From contig CM042553.1 of the NCBI GenBank assembly GCA_023630585.1, forward strand, positions 873,520-937,519: a stretch of DNA of 64,000 bases. Reading direction: 5' to 3'. The notes beneath the pieces are model-generated. The model saw only the letters and a list, made by a program, of their open reading frames with translations, ran no database searches and was not told the DNA's origin. This stretch comes from Cranoglanis bouderius. Lineage: Eukaryota > Chordata > Actinopteri > Siluriformes > Cranoglanididae. The number at the start of each line of letters is the position of its first letter. Positions within the stretch are counted from its first letter, which is position 1. Position numbers and translations under genes: made by a program. Below are positions 56,990 through 64,000 of this stretch, piece after piece.

Positions 56990-57168
56990 GCATTGGAAGA
57001 AGCCCTTATCCAGAGCAACTTACATTTATCTCATTTATACAAGTGAACAGTTGAGGGTTAAGGGTCTTGCTCAAGGGCCCAGCAGTGGCAGCTTGGCTGT
57101 GCTGGGATTTGAATTCACAATGTTCCAGTCAATAGTCCAACATCTTAACCATTGAGCTACCACTTCCA
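56990..57168 (-). repeat. tRNA-derived SINE with an L2-type 3' tail
   Basis: On the minus strand an A-box-like GTAGCTCAATGGTTAAG (around 57141-57163) and a B-box-like GTGAATTCAAATCCC (around 57103-57117) form a tRNA-like head. The element ends with GTAAGTTGCTCTGGATAAGG (56990-57023), almost the same as the L2 tail at 29724-29760. SINEs that share a LINE tail are moved by that LINE's enzyme. Confidence 0.82.
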
Positions 57169-58480
57169 CACCTGAATTTCCCAGATTCCAAAATGCACCC
57201 TCCAACATGCACTGCAATTTACAAAGTGAAAAGGTATATAGAGCCATGTAAGCTTTTGGCGTTAACATTATTGTAATCTGGTCATTTTTATGCTATAATA
57301 CTCCTGTATTCAGAGCAGTTTGCCCACTTGTTAGGGATTTTAGCTTTAACTGCTTACATGACACTGAAAAATTCAGTCTCAGTAACTGCTGTAACAGTAA
57401 TGGGACAAACACTAAACTAGACTACACTAGTAGGGGTGATAATAGCATTTCAGAGGCAATGCATGCATTATGCAAATGCCTGCTACATTACTGCCGCATA
57501 TACAGCACTTACACTCCCACTTACAATCTGGGTTATTTTCTAGTTTTTTTTTCTTCTGGCAACCTTTGGAAAAAAAAAGTTGTAGATTTATTTTTGCGAG
57601 TTAAAATGCTACGGGGGCAGCAGTGTCATTTTTAAAATGATCAATATAATACCAATACCAAAGCTACCAGTGTACATTGGTATCCTTTCAGTAACCAAGG
57701 CTGTAATGCAAAACCTGCATCATGTCATTCAACATCAAACACTCACGACCTAAAATACATCAATGGATAGGATCAGAAAATGCCAGCATGGAGCCAAACT
57801 GGCACTAGGAGGACTACTGCTCCATCCTTTCGTAACCTTAAACACTGCAAATTTAAACATGGCAGGACATCACTTAGCCCAATGACTTCTCATTCAGCCA
57901 AACGCCAGTGAGCTTTTTTATTCCAGACATGTAAAGACCTACAAAGCAGAAAGGAATGATGCCTGGCTGATTAAAATGGAGGATGGCATTGGACAGTGTT
58001 CCTCATTTCAGGACCTTTTTCACGGACTGATGCATTTTCAACAGCCAGGTGAGGAGCTTCCTGCTGAGAGAAATCGGAAAAAGGACATTGAGATGCTCGA
58101 CACAGCTGCATGACTCTCTATATCACCTTCTGTGAGTCAGTGAGGTAAGAGAGGAAGAAATGATTGAGTGTACGGCCAAGAACAGAAATGCACTGTGAGA
58201 AGCAGAAGAGTTTTTTTTATTTTTATTTAATAATAATAAAAAATTTAAAGAAATTATATCTAAAAAAAAATTGCTAGTTGGTTTAAAGAACTCCATGGTG
58301 TCTGATAACTGATTATTATTCACAAAGTGGACAATGTGCCAAATAACATCACAGCAGTAAGATGTCAAGTGATTTGCCATACCTGGAACTAATGGCTCTC
58401 AACATTGTTATCAATACTGATACAGCATAATATTCATGTAACAGATAGTATAGCGCAACAAGATGATGCCATTGGTTTCT

Positions 58481-58481
<1 letters not shown>
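57169..58481 (-). other. nell1 intron sequence, nothing recognised
   Basis: Remainder of the intron between exons A and B. No element was recognised. Confidence 0.5.

Positions 58482-58543
<62 letters not shown>
58482..58543. repeat. (GA)n microsatellite beside a nell1 splice donor
   Basis: About 31 AG units on the plus strand, that is (TC)n in the nell1 transcript, begin about 14 bases after the exon A donor (GTGAGGCT). Confidence 0.95.
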
Positions 58544-58546
<3 letters not shown>

Positions 58547-58558
58547 AGGGAGCCTCAC

Positions 58559-58641
58559 CTTCAATGTCATTTTAGCCAAAAGCTCCTGCAGATCCATTAT
58601 TCCTTGCACAAGGCTGAGAAAATCACTGCATGTTGGACATG
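58559..58641 (-). CDS. nell1: nell1 internal exon A: coiled-coil segment
   Basis: The 83-bp exon encodes CPTCSDFLSLVQGIMDLQEL and LAKMTLK. This is nearly identical to human NELL1 at the coiled coil that follows the laminin G domain, and different from NELL2 (LVQKIMELQDILAK). The first two bases complete a codon split by the upstream intron (phase 1), and the exon ends in phase 0. The acceptor TTCTTTAAG lacks a long pyrimidine tract but has CTTCTGTGTCTTC upstream. The donor is GTGAGGCT. This is the most 5' nell1 exon in the window. Confidence 0.93.
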
Positions 58642-58809
58642 CTTAAAGAAGACACAGAAGCAGAAGAGGAGAAGGAGCAATGAGAGGAAAATAGGAAGAG
58701 AATTACAGAACAGTCACAAGATTAAGGTACAGATTTATGGGAAACATTTTGAATTCAACACTACCAGTCAGAAATTTGGACATATAAGCTGTCTTAAGAA
58801 AAGACATAA

Positions 58810-58871
58810 TAAATAGGGTTTAATTCAGAAATAAATGTATAGATGGACATGCATAGGATATACCTCCTACA
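58810..58871 (+). repeat. Repeat segment flanking the Tc1 terminus
   Basis: From about AATAAATAGGGTTTAATTCA to CATAGGATATACCTCC this matches 18300-18361 and, in reverse, 63689-63750. In all three places it abuts the same Tc1 terminus at the TA. Confidence 0.8.
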
Positions 58872-60033
58872 GTTGCAATCAAAATTATTCAACCCTCATT
58901 GCAAATCAGGTTTATTGTCAAAATTTACAGACTTTCAGTTGTTTGTAGTGAACAAATCAAACAAAAACTATTGAAATAGTTCAACACAACGAATGCTTCA
59001 AGTGGTTTCCCCAAATTCAACTTATAATGACTTCTCCAGTCTCAAAATTATTCAACCCCATGAATAGAATCCCTCACAACAGCACAAATATGCAAAACTG
59101 GTGTTGTCTCAAGCACACTTGATGCAACTAATCAAGGGCTTCATTAGTTGCACTAGGTGCTAGGAGAGCTGGAACACATGAAATACCTGAACTGGCTAGG
59201 GGCAGAAAATACATGAAATACCTGGACGGGACAGACAAAGGAAGCTATCAACAGCTGCAACCAGATTTCTGAGAAGGCACGTTGTGAAAAACCCTCGAGT
59301 GACTGCAAAAGACCTGCAGCAAGACTTGGTGGCAACAGGAACTGAGGTTTCAGTGAGCACAGTATGGCACATTCTAAACGCAGGTTTCCATGCCAGAACT
59401 CCAAGACCTTCACCACTACTGACCCAAAAGCACAAGAAAAGTCGGCTCAAAATCATATAAATAAGCCACGGAAGTTTTGGGATTCTGTTCTGTGGAGCGA
59501 TAAAACAAAACTGGAACTTTTCGGCACAATGGATATGTCCATTGCAGCGGTGTGTCTGGAGAAAGAAGAATGAAAAAAGAACACTGTCCACAGACAAGCA
59601 TGGTGGTGGCTCGGTGATGCTCTGGGGCTGCTTTGCACCCTCTGGCACTGGAAACCTGCAGTGTGTGGAAGGCAAGATGGATTCAATGAAGTATCAGGAA
59701 ATCCTAGGAGAAAACCTCATGCTGTCTGTGAGGAAGCTGGGACTTGGGCGTCATTTGACCTTCCAACAGGACAGTGATCTCAAGCATACCTCAAATTCCA
59801 CCAAGAATCCTGGAAGAAAATCTCTGGTGGGATTTGAAGAAGGCAGTTGCAGCACGCAAACCCAAGAATATTACTGAACTGGAGGCCAGCGCTCATGAGG
59901 CCAGCGCTTGTGTCTGGCTATGCATGTCGTTTGGAGCAGGTCATTACAGCAAAAGGCTGCTCTACTAAGTACTAAAGATGCTTGCCATGAAGGGGTTGAA
60001 TAATTTTGAGACTGGAGAAGTCATTACAAGTTA
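58872..60033 (+). mobile_element. Tc1-like transposon, family J, 3' end interrupted
   Basis: This starts CAGTTGCAATCAAAATTATT after TA and contains the inner direct repeat (CTCCAGTCTCAAAATTATTC) typical of IR/DR Tc1 elements. The transposase, plus strand near 59180-59960, is decayed: VTAKDLQQDLVATGTEVS-like DNA-binding part, LWSDKTKLELFGTMD with the first Asp, HGGGSVMLWGCFAPSGTGNL and LTFQQDSDLKHTSNST with the second Asp. The right repeat reaches only GGAGAAGTCATTACAAGTT before the next LINE begins. Confidence 0.82.
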
Positions 60034-63000
60034 GGTAGGTAGGTAGGTAGGTAGTTTTTATTGTCATTCAACTGTACATACAAAGTGAAATTCCATTCTA
60101 CTGGCTCATAAATACTGCCCTAAGTAAACATGTACTACTGTACAGAATCAGTATAAAAAATATAAAAATATAATAAAAAGATGCTACAGCATGCATTAAA
60201 AATACTAAAAGAAGTTTTAACAACAGCATATAGATATTGATAATGCACATGGTAATTGGCAGCAGGTGGCATATAAATACAGTTATTGCACATTATAAAT
60301 AATATATTGTTATTGCAGTGTCCCCAACCAGTTCACATGAGGCTCACTGCAGGGGATTCAGTGAGATATAGTGGTTAAGGGGTTATTTTGAGTTCAGGAA
60401 TCTGATGGCTTGTGGAAAGAAGCTGTTGCAGAACCTTGCTGTTCTGCCCCAAATGCTGAGAAACCTTTTGCCAGAGGGCAGCAAAGTAAACAGTCCATGA
60501 TGAGGATGGGTGGGGTCTTTTTTAATGTTTTGGGCCAGGTCCAACAGCGTTTGTGTGCGAGGTCCTGGATGGAAGGCAGTGAAGAGGCGATGATCTTTTC
60601 CGCTGTCCTCACCACTCTCCATACAGACCTCCAGTCTGAGGCTTTGCAGTCCCAAAACCAGACAGAGATGCAACTGGTCAGTATGCTCTCTATAATACCT
60701 CAGTAGACAGTGATGAGGATGGGAGAGGGAAGGTGTGCTCTTCTCATTCGGCACAGACAGTGAAGATGCTGCTGTGCTCTCTTCACTAGAGAGCCGGTGT
60801 TAAGGGACCATGTCAGACTGTCTGTGATCTGCCCCTCCAGGAACTTGATGCTACTGACTACTTCCACCACAGTGTCATTGATGAGGAGTGGTGTGAGACT
60901 GTGCTGCTTTTTTCTGAAGTCAATAATGATCTCCTTTGTTTTGTCAACATTCAGGAGCAGGTTGTTTGTGTTGCACCAGTCCACAAGCTGTCTCGCCTCC
61001 TCCCTGTAGGCCTGTCCATTGTCATCCTGGATGAGGCCCACCACTGTCGTGTCGTCCGCATACTTCACAACATGGTTGTGAACTTCACTGAACCTGGCAT
61101 GGCAGTCTTGGGTCATCATGGTGAACAGTGATGGACTCAGGACACAGCCCTGAGGGGAGCCGGTACTCAGGGAGATGACAATGGAGATGTAATTTCCAAC
61201 CCTCAAAAACTGTTAGAAAATACAATAGCCAGTTACGCAAGGGGATACTAAAGCCCAGGGGTCCCAGTTTGCTTACCAAATGCTGGGGGATGATTGTGTT
61301 GAATGCTGAGCTAAAGTCCACAAACAGCATTCGCAAGTGAGTGTTCTTCTCCTCCAGATGGGCCAAGCTCAGTTGGAGTACAGAGGATATAGCATCCTCT
61401 GTGAAGCGGTTTGGGCGGTAAGCAAATTGGAAAGGGTCAAATGTGGTAGGGAATATTGAGATGATGTGGTCCTTCACCAGCCTCTCGAAGCACTTCATCA
61501 CTTATAGGAGTGAGTGCAACAGGACGATAATCATAGAGGCATGTAATTGTGGATTTTTTGGGCACTCTTATTATGATAGCAGTCTTGAAACATGATGGAA
61601 CAAGAGCCTGATTCAGTAAGGTGTTGAAAATGTCTGTAAGGAGAGGAGCCAGCTGATCAGCGCATTCCTTAAGCACCCGTCCTGGGATGTTATCAGGGCC
61701 CACCGACGTCAGCTGTGCTAAGACTAAGTACCTGCTCATCTAAATGAGGAACACTTTTCCTCACATGAGTGTTGTTTAGTGCCTCAAACCGACCAAAATA
61801 TGTATCAAGTTCATTAAGAAAGTGTATGTTGTCCTCGCAGGGTAGTGGAGCAGTCTTATAGTCTGTGACAGTCTGTATACCCTGCCACATGCGCTTGGTA
61901 TTTGTAGAGTCGCAGAAGAAACCCTGTATTTTCTGGCTACAGGCCCGTTTTGCAGCCCTAATGGCACGGTTCAGATTGGCTCTTGCTGTTCTGAGCACCA
62001 CCATGTCACCAGCTTTGAACGCAGCATTTCGTGCCTTTAACATAGCACGTACCTCGCCTGTCATCCAGGGATTCTGATTAGCTCGTTTGATGATGTTCTT
62101 GGTGACACATACATCCTCTGTGCACTTCTACATATACGCAGACACAGACGCAGCATACTCATCCACATTAATGTTTTCATTATCAGTCGCAGTACTGATC
62201 AGTACAGTCAAAGCAGTCCTGTAATGCTGACATAGCACCCTCAGGCCAGACCCTCACCTGCTTCACGGTTGTTTTTTTCCTGCTAAGCATGGGCCTGTAT
62301 GCAGGAATTAGCCTCACAGAGAGGTGGTCAGAGGAGCCGATGTGGGGGCGGGGGACTGCCTTAAATGCCTTCTCGATGTTAGTGTAGGCAAGATCCAGTC
62401 TATTCATGCCCCTGGTAACAAAATCCACATGCTGATAGAAATGAGCCTGGTTAAAGTCCCCTGCTACAATGAAAACACCCTCCGGATGTGAGTCTTGCAA
62501 ATCACTGATGGAATGGTAGAGCACATTCAGGGCCTCCTTAGGATTTGCACTGGGTGGGATATTTACCAGATTTACCAGGGAGAGCGCAGCTACTGTATGA
62601 CCTGAATATTGTTAGCCCCTCCATACTCACGGCATCATCCGAAACGGAAGGGTTTAGCCATGTTTCCGTCAGAATTACGGCACAGCAGTCTCTCATCTCC
62701 CGTTTTGTTGTTAGGTCCAGCTTCAGATAGTCCAATTTGTTCTCCACGGAGCGGACGTTAGCGAGCAGAATGGATGGAAGCGGCGTTCTGCATGGGTTGA
62801 CCTTTAGCTTAGTTGTTAATCCTCCCCGACTGCTGCGCTTCTGTTTCCTATCGCCGCTGTTCCTATCCTCCATCTCCTCCGGGAGCGGCTGGTGCTTGTG
62901 AGAGACTCCGCTGCTTCATGGGCCGCTGGGTCTAGCTGGCATAGCACCCCGAGGCTATGCAGAGCTCCAGAGTAATCGCGTCTACGGTCCCTAAACTGCT

Positions 63001-63170
63001 AACTTTACGTAATTCTAACATGAAATAACGTTAATATATTAGTTTAACGCTGCTATGCTGCACATAAACTGCTGAACTCACTTGTCTATATGGCTTATTT
63101 GCTGTTAAATGTCCAGTACTATCGGGAGCCAGTGCAGCCGAAGCCGAGCAGGGCACCGCCATCAGTCATA
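60034..63170 (-). mobile_element. Decayed non-LTR retrotransposon (Rex1/CR1-L2 group?)
   Basis: About 3.1 kb on the minus strand. The 3' end is next to a (AGGT)n run (60034-60054), which would be the element's tandem-repeat tail. The order is endonuclease then reverse transcriptase, with several frameshifts. The 5' end is near 63165, just before a SINE tail, so this may be close to full length. The clade is uncertain. Confidence 0.82.
60383..62873 (-). pseudogene. LINE endonuclease / reverse transcriptase relic
   Basis: Endonuclease motifs: LPSILLANVRSVENKLDYLK and AVILTETWLNPS (62538-62873), then VAGDFNQAHF and GSSDHLSVRL (62183-62524). Reverse transcriptase motifs: DNIPGRVLKECADQLAPLLT, SCFKTAIIIRVPKKS, FVDFSSAFNTIIP, GSPQGCVLSPSLFT and the catalytic KYADDTTVVGL (60700-61739). 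C-terminal: DPTHPHHGLFTLLPSGKRF and SFFPQAIRFLN. The pieces lie in different frames, with stops between them. Confidence 0.85.
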
Positions 63171-63177
63171 GTTGCAT

Positions 63178-63178
63178 T

Positions 63179-63217
<39 letters not shown>

Positions 63218-63525
63218 TTTTCTTACATTTATATAGCGCTTTTCTAGACGCTCAAAACGCTTTACATAGTATGGGGGGGTGGGGGGGGCAATCTCGTCAA
63301 ACACCACCAGTGTGTAGCATCCACCTGGATGATGCGACGGCAGGCATAGTGCACCAGAACGCCCACCACACACCAGCTGTTGGTGAAGAGAGGAGAGGAG
63401 AGTGATATAGCCAATTCAGGGATGGAGATTATTAGGGGGCCATGATAGTTAAGGGCCAATGGGGGAATTTTGATTTTTAATGACCACGGAGAGTCAGGAC
63501 CTCGGTTTAACGTCTCATCTGAAAG
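63178..63525 (-). repeat. 5S-derived SINE 3' part, copy 3
   Basis: In reverse orientation: the (ATT)n tail (63178-63216), the AGCGCTTTTCTAGACGCTC end motif and the SINE body to about 63525. The 5S-like head is absent, since the Tc1-like fragment begins where the head-side body should continue. This is the same junction as in copy 1. Confidence 0.82.
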
Positions 63526-63905
63526 ACAGATTTTCTGTTCAATTTGGGGAAACCGCTTGAAGCATTTGTTGTGTTGAACTATTTCAGTTGCTTTTGTTTG
63601 ATTTGTTCATTGCAAACAGCTGAAAGTCTGTAAATTTTGACAATAAACCTGATTTGCAATGGGGGTTGAATAATTTTGATTGCAACTGTAGGAGGTATAT
63701 CCTATGCATGTCCATCTATACATTTATTTCTGAATTAAACCCTATTTATTTGCCCTAACACTGTGCCTGGGAAATACTTGGGGAACAATATACAGGGCTG
63801 CAGAAAAATCAAGTTTATTTTCATTCACAAATTATAATAACGCATGCCAAACCTTATTTGATTCCTGAATCAGACATTCTGTGGAACCTTCTGGTAAGAT
63901 TTCCA
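63526..63905 (-). repeat. Tc1 inverted-repeat fragment plus flanking repeat, reverse copy of 18149-18515
   Basis: Reading the minus strand gives the same order as 18149-18515: repeat segment, TA, the CAGTTGCAATC terminus, then SINE. The Tc1-like part spans about 63530-63687 and the repeat segment 63690-63905. Similarity with the other copy is very high by eye. Confidence 0.8.
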
Positions 63906-64000
63906 TCTTTTATGTAATTGCCTGAGTAAGCAATGTTTCAAAACAACAATGTATTTCCCAAATCCTCACAGGCCAGAGATATTCTGCCCTGTGCAGAACG
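63906..64000. other. No feature recognised
   Basis: Window end. Nothing to report. Confidence 0.4.

Noticed and set aside
43353..58641. Assignment of the host gene to nell2
   Set aside because: Exons A, B and C match NELL1-specific residues (LVQGIMDLQELLAKM, LNYAE-RLSQLE, SLPVH) better than the NELL2 equivalents.

Overview
The window looks like a stretch of teleost fish genome, most likely from a catfish-like species. The evidence for a fish is a nell1 gene in pieces with vertebrate-style introns, very many Tc1-like DNA transposons, 5S-derived and tRNA-derived SINEs, and L2- and RTE-type LINEs. The catfish assignment is an inference from repeat content only. There is no bacterial, plasmid or phage signal.

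The only host gene I can support is nell1, on the minus strand. Six internal exons lie at 58559-58641, 55708-55842, 53203-53305, 52122-52195, 50523-50622 and 43353-43481. All have good splice sites and mutually compatible reading phases. They encode the end of the coiled coil, two von Willebrand factor C modules and the first EGF-like module of this secreted glycoprotein. The 5' exons (signal peptide, laminin G) and 3' exons (further EGF and VWC modules) are not visible. Positions 1-43352 therefore look like one very long intron packed with transposons, and 58642-64000 like part of the preceding intron.

Layout by region. 1-15.4 kb: Tc1-like elements of several families, two long-terminal-repeat (LTR) insertions (one inside a Tc1 element), a small terminal-inverted-repeat (TIR) element inside another Tc1, and an RTE fragment with a target-site duplication (TSD). 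16.9-20.2 kb: a DIRS1-like relic and 5S-rRNA-derived SINEs, one fused to Tc1 and other repeat sequence. 19.76-23.64 kb: a hAT element with an 8-bp TSD, carrying a SINE and a 2.5-kb RTE LINE. 24.8-29.8 kb: Tc1 copies and an L2-clade LINE. 31-43 kb: sparse, with Tc1 relics, a third solo LTR inside an L2 relic and two short non-autonomous elements. 43.3-58.6 kb: the nell1 exons with transposons in their introns. 58.8-64 kb: a Tc1 element, a decayed endonuclease/RT LINE and a second copy of the SINE/Tc1 chimera.

The most striking object is a complete LTR retrotransposon at 45619-50038, with a 5-bp TSD CAGTC. It sits in a nell1 intron in the same orientation as the gene. It has no recognisable pol and carries one 803-codon frame. 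That frame joins a Gag-like N-terminus to a zinc finger that matches the N-terminal C6H2 finger of methionine aminopeptidase 1 (METAP1), followed by several families of short protein repeats. This looks like capture of a host gene domain by a non-autonomous retroelement. I did not recognise a described family with this structure.
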